From Hadesarchaea archaeon (lineage in GTDB: Archaea; Hadarchaeota; Hadarchaeia; Hadarchaeales; Hadarchaeaceae), in the NCBI GenBank assembly GCA_030615805.1, contig JAUWYN010000007.1, forward strand, positions 1 through 27,160: 27,160 nt of DNA. Reading direction: 5' to 3'. Under the pieces are notes generated by a model that made no database searches, was not told the origin of the DNA, and saw nothing but the letters and a program-made list of their open reading frames with translations. This document shows, piece after piece, positions 15,307 to 23,769 of this stretch (positions are counted from its first letter, which is position 1; each line of letters opens with the position of its first letter). The position numbers and the translations under genes are program-made.

Positions 15307-15690
15307 CTATCCAATCTCAACAATCGCTTGGTCCGCATCCACTACTAGCTTATCTCCTGTCTTGATCTTATCGATGTCAATTCCGTCAACACAGGGAATG
15401 CCTGCTAAGATTACTCCAGTCGCCACGATTGTCTCAGTCTCCTTGTTCACGATTGCGACAGGCGCCACACCGTTCTTCTTCAAACCATAAATCACATATG
15501 ACCCAACCGTGGAGCCCTTCCCTTGAGGAAAAACCAAGATTTTATTCTTCACCGACTTGCCCTCGAGCTCGTGCCCCTTCTCGATGACGATCCCGGTCTT
15601 CGCATCTATCCCGCCGTAGAACCCGATTGGCTCCTTCGAAACAATTGCCTCACCTTTCGCTTTCCCTGGACTAATCATTCGACCCTTCAT
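15307..15690 (-). CDS. Phosphomevalonate dehydratase (AcnX), small subunit
   Basis: From ATG 15688-15690 this is 127 residues, the normal size for the AcnX small (swivel-domain, DUF126) subunit. The key block VFPQGKGSTVGSYVIYGL contains the serine conserved in the active site, with GEAIVSKEPIGFYGGIDAKTG before it and VATGVILAGIPCVDGID after. With the large subunit it dehydrates mevalonate 5-phosphate to trans-anhydromevalonate phosphate in the archaeal mevalonate pathway. Its start overlaps the large-subunit stop by four bases. The longer open frame reaching 16005 is an off-frame shadow of the large subunit. Confidence 0.92.
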   Translation of the reverse strand: MKGRMISPGKAKGEAIVSKEPIGFYGGIDAKTGIVIEKGHELEGKSVKNKILVFPQGKGSTVGSYVIYGLKKNGVAPVAIVNKETETIVATGVILAGIPCVDGIDIDKIKTGDKLVVDADQAIVEIG

Positions 15691-16874
15691 TCCAACACCC
15701 TTTTCAGCAGCTCGTCGATGTTGCCGAAAACGACCTCTTGCTTGCAGAAGCCCGGCAGATAATTCGCGGCCTTGCCGGAGTTGACGCCCGTCGTCTTGTA
15801 CCCCATACGCTCGATCGGCGAGACGACCATGCAGGTGTCGGCGACCACCTTGCCCCCTGCCTTCTCTATTACCTCGGTGAAGCCCATTCGGTTCGCGGCC
15901 TCCCGCATGACACGAGAGGTGCAGATCCAAACCGGTTTCTTGAGTCGCTTCCCCTCGAGCTTGCTGGCGAGCGCCGCGATCTCTCGGAGGGATGCGTGGG
16001 GGCACCCGAAAATAATTATATCTGGGTCCTTTCCGGTGTTCAGCTTACCATAGGTCTCTTTCAATTCTTTTTCACCGACCTCGATTGTCTCGAGCCCTTT
16101 GGGGTCCACGAGGTGCGCTTCCAGCGTCAGGTTTTCGACATGATACAACGCCACCGCTCCGGACGCCGCCATGGCTGCGCCCAGCGCCTTCAATTGATCC
16201 GTGTTCGCGCCTCCGATCCCTCTAAAATATGGAATTCCCTTTTTGACCTGCTTCCCCACGTAATATCCCAAGGCCCCGAAATCGGAGTTGAATTTCAGGT
16301 CGGCGCCGACTTTCACGACGATGTTTGGCTTCCTGTTTTCATCGAGGTGCAGACCGTAGTTAGGGGTTACCCCGCAGAGGGCAGCTGCGAGAGCCGATGG
16401 CCCACCCTCCCGGTTCGTTCGCGCGCCGATCACGGAGTTTACGAATGAAACGGCGGAGGACTCCGACCACGCTACGTGCCCCCCAAAGCGCGGGAGGTTG
16501 CCCGCAAGGTAAGGGGTGCAAGTCGCCGTTGTTATTATCCCCATTTTTCTGAATGCCTCCATTATCCTCATCTGCTTCTCAGCGAAATCCTCGGGAAACC
16601 CCAAGTCCTTCCAATTTTCCAGATCCATTCCAGGTGGATTCAGGTAGGTTAGGACCTGGACTTTCGCTCCCTCGCTCGCGTAGTCCTCCAGAAATTCTAG
16701 TCCCGGGTCGCCGATGGACTTGAAGGAAACGCCGGCAACCTGAACCGAGCCCACTGGAATCATTCGGTCGGCGCCGTAGATGTCGCCCAGCCTCACGAGC
16801 AATCGAAACATCCGCTGCAGGACTTCCCCGTGCTCCCCGCTCAGCATCCGTTCCTGTTCTTTCGTCAGGTCCAC
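15687..16874 (-). CDS. Phosphomevalonate dehydratase (AcnX), large subunit
   Basis: The DUF521/aconitase-X large subunit is recognised by LTKEQERMLSGEHGE at the start, followed by MIPVGSVQVAGVSF, ATCTPYLAGNLPRFGGHVAWSES (cluster region), GARTNREGGPSALAAALCG, FRGIGGANTDQLKALGAAMA, IIFGCPHASLRE and ADTCMVVSPIE. It holds an iron-sulfur cluster and acts on mevalonate 5-phosphate. The start is placed at GTG 16872-16874 because family members begin just before LTKEE. An ATG at 16899-16901 would add nine residues and overlap the UbiD gene. From GTG the protein has 395 residues. The gene lies between ubiD-type decarboxylase and small subunit, the expected partners. Confidence 0.93.
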   Translation of the reverse strand: MDLTKEQERMLSGEHGEVLQRMFRLLVRLGDIYGADRMIPVGSVQVAGVSFKSIGDPGLEFLEDYASEGAKVQVLTYLNPPGMDLENWKDLGFPEDFAEKQMRIMEAFRKMGIITTATCTPYLAGNLPRFGGHVAWSESSAVSFVNSVIGARTNREGGPSALAAALCGVTPNYGLHLDENRKPNIVVKVGADLKFNSDFGALGYYVGKQVKKGIPYFRGIGGANTDQLKALGAAMAASGAVALYHVENLTLEAHLVDPKGLETIEVGEKELKETYGKLNTGKDPDIIIFGCPHASLREIAALASKLEGKRLKKPVWICTSRVMREAANRMGFTEVIEKAGGKVVADTCMVVSPIERMGYKTTGVNSGKAANYLPGFCKQEVVFGNIDELLKRVLE

Positions 16875-16878
16875 GCGA

Positions 16879-18153
16879 TCACGCCAAGTAATCCTTAACA
16901 TCCAATTTCAAGGGGAGCTCCGGCTTCTTGAAATCCTTTGGCTCTCTCTCCGCGGGTATGGTCAGGTCAAAACCCATTTTGGTTGTCTCGCGGGTCTCGA
17001 GGTCCGAAGAAGGATCGAGCGAGGACCCCTTCTCCTTTTTAGTGACGATATCTCGATCACCTTGGAATCGTGTGGCCATCGCCCACTCTATTTCGTTTGG
17101 ATCATGAATGTTGATATCATCGTCCACCACCCACACATGCTTTAAGGACTTGTGTCCTTTGAATGCCGCTTCAATCGCTTTCCTTCCATCATCGGGATTT
17201 TTCTTTCTTATGCTCACGGCCGCGTGCAACCACGAGCAACCCCCGGGGGTTATCACCACATCCTTGCACTCGCAGACTTTGCTGACCTCTCTGAATATCG
17301 TGGGCTCTCGGGGCATCCCCATCAGGAACTTGTGTTCGAGACCACCCGGGAGCAATGCGTGGTAAATAGGATTCTTTTTTGCGAATATCTTTTTTATTTT
17401 TGCTACCCGTTGCTTTCTCACGATATCGAGTGTCTCCGTCAGGTCAAGGAAAGGTCCCTCGTCGTGCATTTCACCCGTCATTTCGGCTATCATGATTATT
17501 TCAGATTCCGGAACCTTGTGCCCCCCGAATTCAACCAAACTTGTTTCCGCTAAAGCATTTGCTATGCTGAGCTCACTTTTCCCGAGTTCTGTGGAGACTG
17601 CGGAGGCCACCGAAACCGGCATGCAGTTCCCTATGCAGATCGCGAACTCTCGGTTCCCCCGCTTCAAGAATTCATCGAAATGCCTGGGCAATATCCTTAC
17701 CACAATCCTGTCTTTTCCTATGACCATCATTCGTTGATACGAAGCGTTGAGGCCGAGCTCGGGGTCCCTCGCCACGATGACGCCCGATGAAATGTAGGGT
17801 CCGCCATCCAACGGGTAGTGTGTGAGTATCGGGAGCTTTGTCAGGTCAACATCGATCTCCTCGTAACCTTTTGCCTCCACCACTTTGGGTTCCTTCGGGT
17901 GATCGACAGCCTCTGCCAGCTTGTTTATGATTTCGCCTTGCTCGATGCCCAATCCAAGCGCGATCAACTCCCTCGAGGAGCAGATGTTCGCCACCACGGT
18001 CATCGAGAATCCCTTGACCTGCTCGAACAGGATCGGCTTCCCATCCAGCATCTTCATCAGGGTTGCTATCTCGTATTTGACATCCACGGGGCGCTTGATC
18101 CTCACCAAAAGTCCCCGCTTATCCAACCTATCGACGAACTCCCGCAGGTTCAT
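16879..18153 (-). CDS. Anhydromevalonate phosphate decarboxylase, UbiD family
   Basis: A 424-residue UbiD-family enzyme. The N-terminus is NLREFVDRLDKRGLLVRI, followed by the ILTHYPLDGGPYISSGVIVA and SVVMA-like blocks of the family (here NASYQRMMVIGKDRIVVRI). PESEIIMIAEMTG, PGGLEHKFLMGMPREP and VVDDDINIHDPNEIEWAMATR supply the prenyl-FMN and acid/base residues. In this context it decarboxylates trans-anhydromevalonate phosphate to isopentenyl phosphate. It needs prenylated FMN from a UbiX protein, not encoded here. It lies four bases downstream of the kinase gene and five bases before the AcnX large subunit. Confidence 0.92.
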   Translation of the reverse strand: MNLREFVDRLDKRGLLVRIKRPVDVKYEIATLMKMLDGKPILFEQVKGFSMTVVANICSSRELIALGLGIEQGEIINKLAEAVDHPKEPKVVEAKGYEEIDVDLTKLPILTHYPLDGGPYISSGVIVARDPELGLNASYQRMMVIGKDRIVVRILPRHFDEFLKRGNREFAICIGNCMPVSVASAVSTELGKSELSIANALAETSLVEFGGHKVPESEIIMIAEMTGEMHDEGPFLDLTETLDIVRKQRVAKIKKIFAKKNPIYHALLPGGLEHKFLMGMPREPTIFREVSKVCECKDVVITPGGCSWLHAAVSIRKKNPDDGRKAIEAAFKGHKSLKHVWVVDDDINIHDPNEIEWAMATRFQGDRDIVTKKEKGSSLDPSSDLETRETTKMGFDLTIPAEREPKDFKKPELPLKLDVKDYLA

Positions 18154-18157
18154 GGGA

Positions 18158-19084
18158 TCACCATACCTTCGTCCTCAAAACCTCAAAGCCCTTCTTTTCC
18201 ATCGCCCTCGCTACCTTCTCCTGTAAGTCTTTCCCCGGGGTGAGGGCAACCATGTTCCCCCCGAGACCCCCTCCAGTCATTTTCGCCCCGAAGGCACCTT
18301 GCTCTCGCGCCAGATCGACCAAGAAGTCGAGCTCCTTGCATGAAACTTCAATCACCTGCAGCAACCTATGATTTTCATCCATCAATTTCCCAACTACCTT
18401 CAGATTATAACCCTCGAGCGCTTTTCGAGCCTTGTGTGCCAAATCCTCCGCCTCCTTAAATAATTTGCCGTATTTTTCCGGGTATTTTTCCTTCCGCTCG
18501 CGAACCCCTGCGACCGCGGATTTCGTATCGGCGACGAGGCCCGTGTTCCCCATCACGATCTCGATGGGGCGCTCCAGCTTCATTCGCTCGATCACGTTCG
18601 GGGTTCCTCTCACGAACCAGATCAGTCCACCGTAGGTCGCCGCGGTGTTGTCGATCCCGGAGGGAGTTCCATGATATCCTTTCTCGCCCTCGTAAGCGAG
18701 TTCATTAATTCGATCGTCCGAAAGCCTCAAGTTGAACTCATTTGATAAGGCTCGAGCGATCGCCGTGCAGGAGGCGGCGCTCGCCCCGATTCCGCTCGCC
18801 ACAACCAAGTCTCCCCCTAGGGTAATCTTAATCGGAGTTCGCGTCGTGTCGATCCCAGCGGCTTTCAAAATTCTTTCCGTCGAGTCCTTTTGCTGCTCAA
18901 GCTTCTCCTCCTTGTACCTAGGTGTAGCTTCCCTTTGGTCGTCTATGGTCCAGCCCGTGCCCTCGAAAGGTTCCACGATCGCGGTGGTCGCTCGGTCAAT
19001 CGCTGATACGATCGAGGGTATGCTATAAACAGTGAAGTGCTCGTTAAACAGGATTACCTTTCCAAATCCGCTGCCTTTCCCCAT
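18158..19084 (-). CDS. mvk: Mevalonate kinase, GHMP family
   Basis: From ATG 19082-19084 the protein is 308 residues and begins MGKGSGFGKVILFNEHFTVY, the usual archaeal mevalonate kinase opening; the frame could start 17 codons earlier but that part is not conserved-looking. GHMP motif 2 is ASGIGASAASCTA and motif 3 GAKMTGGGLGGNMVAL. GEKGYHGTPSGIDNTAATYGG holds the catalytic aspartate. Motif 1 has N where most homologues have G (ILFGEH), and motif 2 has IGASAA in place of GLGSSAA; both are tolerated in some archaeal members. It phosphorylates mevalonate with ATP and is the first gene of the four-gene operon that carries mevalonate to isopentenyl phosphate. Confidence 0.93.
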   Translation of the reverse strand: MGKGSGFGKVILFNEHFTVYSIPSIVSAIDRATTAIVEPFEGTGWTIDDQREATPRYKEEKLEQQKDSTERILKAAGIDTTRTPIKITLGGDLVVASGIGASAASCTAIARALSNEFNLRLSDDRINELAYEGEKGYHGTPSGIDNTAATYGGLIWFVRGTPNVIERMKLERPIEIVMGNTGLVADTKSAVAGVRERKEKYPEKYGKLFKEAEDLAHKARKALEGYNLKVVGKLMDENHRLLQVIEVSCKELDFLVDLAREQGAFGAKMTGGGLGGNMVALTPGKDLQEKVARAMEKKGFEVLRTKVW

Positions 19085-19171
19085 AATCAGCCCCACGTTT
19101 GTATCAAATTTTATCAATAGCATTTCGCAGAGCACCTATTTAACTTTTGGACGAATATCGCATGGGATTGA

Positions 19172-20155
19172 ATGGAGCTGTTGACAGCCAGCACCGGAAG
19201 TTACCCTCGGGTAGGTAGCCGTCCCGAGCAGCAGCGCCACCGCCAAACTTACGCGCAATGGGAGCGGGGCGAGATCTCGAGCGAGGAGTTTGAGCGCGTT
19301 CAGGATGAAGTTATTAGAGAGGTCATCGAGGAGCAGGTGCGGGCCGGGCTCGACGTGGTCACCGACGGGCAAGTGCGCTGGTACGACCCTATCTCCCACT
19401 TCGCGCGAAAACTCGAGGGATGCGAGATCGACGGTTTGCTCCGATTTTTCGACACGAACTTTTACTTCCGCCAGCCCGTGGTGGTCAACGAGGTGCGGTG
19501 GCTCGAGCCCGTGATCAAGGGGGAATTCCTTTTTGCGAAGAAGGTCTCGTCGGCACCCGTGAAACCGATTGTGACCAGTCCTTACACGCTTGCGAAGCTC
19601 TCGATCAACCGACGCGGGGTTGGGTTAGCCGAACTCGTGCATGAGTTCGCTAGAGCTATAGCGCAGGAAGTGAGCGAGCTCGCGAATGCAGGGGCTGAGC
19701 TGATCCAAATCGATGAACCGGCGATCCTGAAAGATCAAAATGAATTTGAGCTCCTCAAAAATGCCCTCGAAGAGGTGGCCGCCAGCAAGGGCAAGGCGAA
19801 ACTTGCTCTTTACACTTATTTCGGTGACGCCACACCCCTTTACGACAAACTCGTAAAATTGCCGGTCGATGTGGTTGGGTTCGACTTCACCTACAGCCCT
19901 GGATTACCGAAGCTGATCGCGAGGCTCGGTTGCGAGAAGGGACTTGGCCTCGGGCTCATCGACGGGCGAAACACCAGGCTCGAAAGCGAGCGAGACGTGA
20001 TCGAAGTGTTAAAGCTCATCGCACCGACCATCGGGGGCAAACGTGTGTACCTCAACCCCTCATGCGGGCTGGGCGAGTACCTGCCGCGCGAAGTCGCTTT
20101 CAAAAAACTACAAAACATGGTCGCGATCGCGAAGAAAGCTAGGGAGCTGATTTGA
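19172..20155 (+). CDS. MetE-related TIM-barrel protein, N-terminal-half type
   Basis: This 327-residue protein resembles one barrel of cobalamin-independent methionine synthase: TASTGSYPRVGSRPEQQRH, GLDVVTDGQVRWYDPISHFARK, PIVTSPYTLAKLS, AELIQIDEPAILK, LALYTYFGD, VGFDFTYSPGL and YLNPSCGLGEYLP. The zinc-site HxC of the catalytic barrel is missing: the matching place reads LYTYFGD, as in the N-terminal half of long MetE. A cysteine remains in NPSCGL. It overlaps the next gene by one base (TGATG), so both are probably made as partners, as if a long MetE had been split. It may instead be a methyltransferase with its own substrate. The start is ATG 19172, after weak GGGAT. Confidence 0.8.
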   Translation: MELLTASTGSYPRVGSRPEQQRHRQTYAQWERGEISSEEFERVQDEVIREVIEEQVRAGLDVVTDGQVRWYDPISHFARKLEGCEIDGLLRFFDTNFYFRQPVVVNEVRWLEPVIKGEFLFAKKVSSAPVKPIVTSPYTLAKLSINRRGVGLAELVHEFARAIAQEVSELANAGAELIQIDEPAILKDQNEFELLKNALEEVAASKGKAKLALYTYFGDATPLYDKLVKLPVDVVGFDFTYSPGLPKLIARLGCEKGLGLGLIDGRNTRLESERDVIEVLKLIAPTIGGKRVYLNPSCGLGEYLPREVAFKKLQNMVAIAKKARELI

Positions 20156-21189
20156 TGCGCGGGAAGTCGAAAAAACTCGGGCTTGAGCTGCCGTTGCTGC
20201 CGACGACTACCGTGGGGAGTTTACCGAAACCCCCCCACCTGCTCGAGGCCCGACGAAAGTTCGCTGCCGGACAACTGGACGCCGAGGAGCTCCACCTGCT
20301 CGAGGAGCAAGCGACGCGCGAGTGGGTCGCACTTCAAGAGGAGGTCGGGCTGGACGTGCTCGTCGATGGGGAGATGTACCGCGGTGACATGACGACCTAC
20401 TTCGCTCGAAACCTCGAGGGATTCAAAATAAGTGGACTCGTTCGCTCCTACGGCAACCGCTACTATCGAAAACCGATCATCGTTGGCGAAGTGCGATGGC
20501 GAGGCCCGATAACCGTCGAGTGGTGGAAGTTCACCCAGGGGCTAACGCGCAAGCCTGTCAAAGGTGTGGTCACGGGGCCCTACACGATGATGGACTGGTC
20601 GTTCAACGAGCACTACCCGAGTCGGCGCGAGGCTTGCCTGGCACTTGCGAAAGCTCTGCACGAGGAGGTCAAGGCGCTGGCGAAAGCTGGTGCAAAAATC
20701 ATCCAAGTCGACGAGCCCGCCATCTCCGCGCGACCCGAGGAGCTCCCCGAGTTCGCGATCGAAGCGATGCGGACGGTCACCCGGGGTGTCGATGCATATT
20801 TCATCAACCACATCTGCTACGGGGCCTTCGAGTTCATCTACCCGGGGATGCTCGAGCTGCCCGTGGAAAACTTCGACCTCGAGATGTCGAACTCGGAGCT
20901 TGACCTGATCGAGCTTTTCCGTGAGCACCCGTTCAGCAAGGACCTCTCGTTCGGGGTGGTCGATGTTCACTCACACGTGGTGGAGGATGTGGCAACGGTG
21001 AAACAACGAATTCAGCGGGCACTCGAAGTTCTGAAGCCCGAGCAGCTCTGGATCGACCCGGACTGCGGCCTCAAGACGCGGACGCGAGAGGAAACAATTG
21101 GTAAACTTAAGGCAATCGTGGGCGCAACAAAAAAAGTGAGGAGTAGCCTAAAGGAAAGCAGCAAACCCGCGTATCAAAGAAGTGAGTAA
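20155..21189 (+). CDS. metE: Core methionine synthase (MetE catalytic-barrel type)
   Basis: From ATG 20155, with GGGAG eight bases upstream, this gives 344 residues. It shows the full zinc and homocysteine site of the MetE catalytic barrel: HICYG (His and Cys ligands), EMSNSE (Glu), and WIDPDCGLKTRTREE (Cys), with TTTVGSLPKPPHL, DVLVDGEMYRGDMTTYFARN and KIIQVDEPAISARPEELPEF around them. MetE-type enzymes pass a methyl group to homocysteine to make methionine. Short archaeal forms are thought to take it from methylcobalamin proteins or other donors in place of polyglutamyl methyl-folate. The C-terminus (about 20 residues) is a loose basic tail. It is coupled to the upstream barrel protein and touches the downstream transglutaminase gene. 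Confidence 0.88.
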   Translation: MRGKSKKLGLELPLLPTTTVGSLPKPPHLLEARRKFAAGQLDAEELHLLEEQATREWVALQEEVGLDVLVDGEMYRGDMTTYFARNLEGFKISGLVRSYGNRYYRKPIIVGEVRWRGPITVEWWKFTQGLTRKPVKGVVTGPYTMMDWSFNEHYPSRREACLALAKALHEEVKALAKAGAKIIQVDEPAISARPEELPEFAIEAMRTVTRGVDAYFINHICYGAFEFIYPGMLELPVENFDLEMSNSELDLIELFREHPFSKDLSFGVVDVHSHVVEDVATVKQRIQRALEVLKPEQLWIDPDCGLKTRTREETIGKLKAIVGATKKVRSSLKESSKPAYQRSE

Positions 21190-22995
21190 TTGCCAAAAAA
21201 GGAAGTTATTTTCGCTATTGCCGTGGTTGCTGCGGTGATAGCATCGGCGGGGCTCGTGCTCCTCATATTGCGCCAAGAAGCGCCCCAAGTTGAAGTGCTC
21301 GCAGACAACATCGAGCTGTATTTTTATGTCGACGAAGCGGGCAATGCCAGCTGTCAGTATGTGGGGCGAGTTCTCGATCCAAAACTTGAGAATCTCATAA
21401 AACAGTCAATCTTGTTGATGGGTACTACCAAAGCAGAACAAACTTACATAGAGAGCCTTCGAAGGGAATACGGGAGATATGGGATTGAGATAAAGAACCC
21501 AGTCTGTGAGATAACGGGCCTCGCTCCTGGGGAAAACCTTACCCTCACCATGACGTGGCAGATCCCGAGCCTCGCGCGAATGAACGAAAACGGTTGGATA
21601 ATATCCCTAGATTGGATTAATGCTCAAGAAGCCGCTAGAGAAACTATCGCCGAAGTTGAGTCCCAGTGGGTTAGCTACCGCAACATAGCTAGGTACCTCG
21701 GCGTGCCCGATGCTAACTTTAGCACCTCCGCGAAGTTTTACTTGGTCCTACCGGAAAATGCCGAGAATGTCGTTTGTCCCCTCGCCGGCAGTTCTTATCA
21801 TGTCGACTACGGCGGCGGGAGTTGGGGGGAGTACTCGCTGTATACTGAATTAGTTGGTGGAAGGTTTGCTGTGGTCGAAAATTCCCAAAATTTAATCGCG
21901 ACGAAGAACGAGTTCACGATAACGCTAGAGCAGACCCTCGAGAATTACCTAGCCTACACCGTATCATATGATAGGGCTTATCCCGAAAACCTGACCTTTG
22001 TAAATTCCGTAAACCAAGTCCGCCTAGACCTGAAATACGGGCGAAACCCCGGTGAACAATACTTAATTGTGGATGGTGAGTCAGAATACTCACTCTCCCC
22101 CGCTCAAGTGTTATACTACGCCGCTGATGCAATCGTGACCATGAACCAAGGAGAGGAATTTTCAATCTCACAACCACTAGTTTCCGTCACCTCCCCTGCG
22201 AGTGAAAACGGTGAATGGGGTGTGGTCTGGGAAAACCTCTTCAAGGATGACTACGTGGCCCTCGCGCAAACGGTCCGCGACGAGATAGAAAACACGCACG
22301 TCGCCCCCGGCATGGTTGAAACACCGACAGGATTTAACATCAGGTTTAGGGATGCCTTGTACACCTTCGTTAGGATTCTCGCCGCTTACGAGGAAAGCGG
22401 GGCCCTACCAACCGAGCTACTCTTCGCGCCCGTCCCGACCGACAACCTAGCCTTGAACGGCGGCGAAATTCCGGCAAGCTATGCGTACTACCTGCTTGGG
22501 GATACTCTCGTGATCACAGGCACTGATAGAGTAAATGGAGTTCTAGATAATGTTCGTCAACCAGACTACGACAACCGCGGGCTCGCCAGCAGCCTTTGCG
22601 ACTGGACCCATGGGAATATCACTTATTCGCTCATGTTTAGTCCCCCGACATCCGAGGAGGTGCTTAGTACCCATTACGGTCAGTGTAGGGACTACGCAAA
22701 TGTCTACCTCGCTTTGACTAGGACGGCCGGGATCCCTGCCCGGAGGGTGAACGGGTGGGTCGTCAGCACATGGAGCCCTCCAACTGGCATCTGGGAAATC
22801 GCCGTTGGCACGACCCCTGATGGGAAGCCCATCGCAGGACACGGGTGGACCCAGGTATTCATCAATGGGGGGTGGGTGCCCGTGGACCCGACCTGGGGAT
22901 GGTTCGAAAACCCCGCGTACGAGATTTACAAACAGACCGAGCAATCGTGGGGCGGTGCACTGGCTGGCTACGAAACGGGGTACGGTGTGCTGTGA
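21190..22995 (+). CDS. Membrane-anchored transglutaminase-like protein with pseudomurein-binding-like motifs
   Basis: This 601-residue protein starts at TTG 21190, directly after the metE stop; no ATG or GTG alternative exists nearby. Residues 6-27 form a membrane anchor after KKE, so the rest is outside the cell. Residues about 35-290 are beta-rich and not recognised. About 302-334 (PAQVLYYAADAIVTMNQGEE) and about 385-413 (RFRDALYTFVRILAAYEESG then ALPTEL) resemble pseudomurein-binding repeats. The C-terminal domain is a transglutaminase fold: YGQCRDYANVYLAL (Cys499), AGHGWTQVF (His551) and VPVDPTW (Asp566). This order recalls the pseudomurein endopeptidases PeiW/PeiP, which also pair such repeats with a transglutaminase-like domain. 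It could cut or modify cell-surface polymers. The substrate is unknown. Confidence 0.85.
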   Translation: MPKKEVIFAIAVVAAVIASAGLVLLILRQEAPQVEVLADNIELYFYVDEAGNASCQYVGRVLDPKLENLIKQSILLMGTTKAEQTYIESLRREYGRYGIEIKNPVCEITGLAPGENLTLTMTWQIPSLARMNENGWIISLDWINAQEAARETIAEVESQWVSYRNIARYLGVPDANFSTSAKFYLVLPENAENVVCPLAGSSYHVDYGGGSWGEYSLYTELVGGRFAVVENSQNLIATKNEFTITLEQTLENYLAYTVSYDRAYPENLTFVNSVNQVRLDLKYGRNPGEQYLIVDGESEYSLSPAQVLYYAADAIVTMNQGEEFSISQPLVSVTSPASENGEWGVVWENLFKDDYVALAQTVRDEIENTHVAPGMVETPTGFNIRFRDALYTFVRILAAYEESGALPTELLFAPVPTDNLALNGGEIPASYAYYLLGDTLVITGTDRVNGVLDNVRQPDYDNRGLASSLCDWTHGNITYSLMFSPPTSEEVLSTHYGQCRDYANVYLALTRTAGIPARRVNGWVVSTWSPPTGIWEIAVGTTPDGKPIAGHGWTQVFINGGWVPVDPTWGWFENPAYEIYKQTEQSWGGALAGYETGYGVL

Positions 22996-22999
22996 GTGC

Positions 23000-23725
23000 A
23001 TGCGTTGGAAACTCTGGCGCCCTTGGTATGACGACATCGCCCAACGGTTGGGGTTGAACCAAGAAGCAGACCATCGGGCAGCCGAGGGGTTGAACGCACT
23101 TCTACCCCGGCCAAACATCGAAAGTTTAAATAACATCATTCGGGGCCGCGATTGCATCGTCTTCGGAGCTGGGCCCTCCCTCGATGAGGATTTAGCGGGT
23201 CTCGAGCGAACTGGTTACCTAGACAAAGTCCTGATCGCGGCCGATGGCGCAACCTCAGCCGTGCTCAAGTACCGTAACCCGGATATCGTTGCCACTGACC
23301 TAGATGGCGCCATCGAGGACCAGCTCGAGGCTTGGCGGCGCGGGGCTTGGCTAGTCATCCATGCCCACGGCGACAATATTGCCCAAGTACGTGTGATTTT
23401 GCCTAAGCTCAAAGAGCGGGTCATCGGCACCACCCAAGTTGAACCTTTCAGCAAGCTCTTCAACTTCGGAGGCTTCACCGATGGCGATCGCGCTGCATTC
23501 ATGGCCCACGAGCTCGGGGCAAGCAAGATTTACCTAGCAGGGATGGATCTGGGCACGAAAATCGGGCGGCATTCGGGCGACAAGGACCGCGAGCGAAAGC
23601 TCATCAAACTTAAGATATGTGGGGAGCTGCTCGCGTGGCTAGCCGGTGAACTTGGGGCAAGGGTGATCAACCTGACCAGTCACGGCGAACCCATACCGAA
23701 CGTGCCGAAGGAGGAGCTGCGATGA
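23000..23725 (+). CDS. mptE: MptE, 6-hydroxymethyl-7,8-dihydropterin pyrophosphokinase
   Basis: The frame is open from 22805 inside the previous gene, but the protein begins properly at ATG 23000, four bases after the transglutaminase stop, giving 241 residues, the usual MptE (DUF115) size. Family blocks are CIVFGAGPSLDEDLAGL (about 52-68), DIVATDLDGAIED, VIHAHGDN, GGFTDGDRAAFMAHELGA and IYLAGMDLGTKIG. MptE pyrophosphorylates 6-hydroxymethyl-dihydropterin and replaces bacterial FolK in archaeal tetrahydromethanopterin or folate synthesis. Its product is the substrate of the dihydropteroate synthase encoded at 13031. It is the last intact gene of the plus-strand run that starts with the MetE pair. 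Confidence 0.92.
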   Translation: MRWKLWRPWYDDIAQRLGLNQEADHRAAEGLNALLPRPNIESLNNIIRGRDCIVFGAGPSLDEDLAGLERTGYLDKVLIAADGATSAVLKYRNPDIVATDLDGAIEDQLEAWRRGAWLVIHAHGDNIAQVRVILPKLKERVIGTTQVEPFSKLFNFGGFTDGDRAAFMAHELGASKIYLAGMDLGTKIGRHSGDKDRERKLIKLKICGELLAWLAGELGARVINLTSHGEPIPNVPKEELR

Positions 23726-23769
23726 ACGGTCGAGTGTTGGTTTTCCTGACGATGTCTTTTTTAAGCTAA
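23722..23769 (+). pseudogene. Fifteen-codon frame after mptE, possibly the stump of a lost gene
   Basis: An ATG overlaps the mptE stop as ATGA, the usual coupling pattern in this operon. The frame encodes only MNGRVLVFLTMSFLS and stops at TAA 23767-23769, inside the 3' end of the opposing pyruvyl transferase gene. It may be the beginning of a further operon gene cut off when the AT-richer region to the right arrived, or simply chance. Confidence 0.3.

Noticed and set aside
15738..16448. A 236-codon plus-strand frame opposite the AcnX large subunit
   Set aside because: Antisense shadow of a recognised gene, with no motif or ribosome-binding site.
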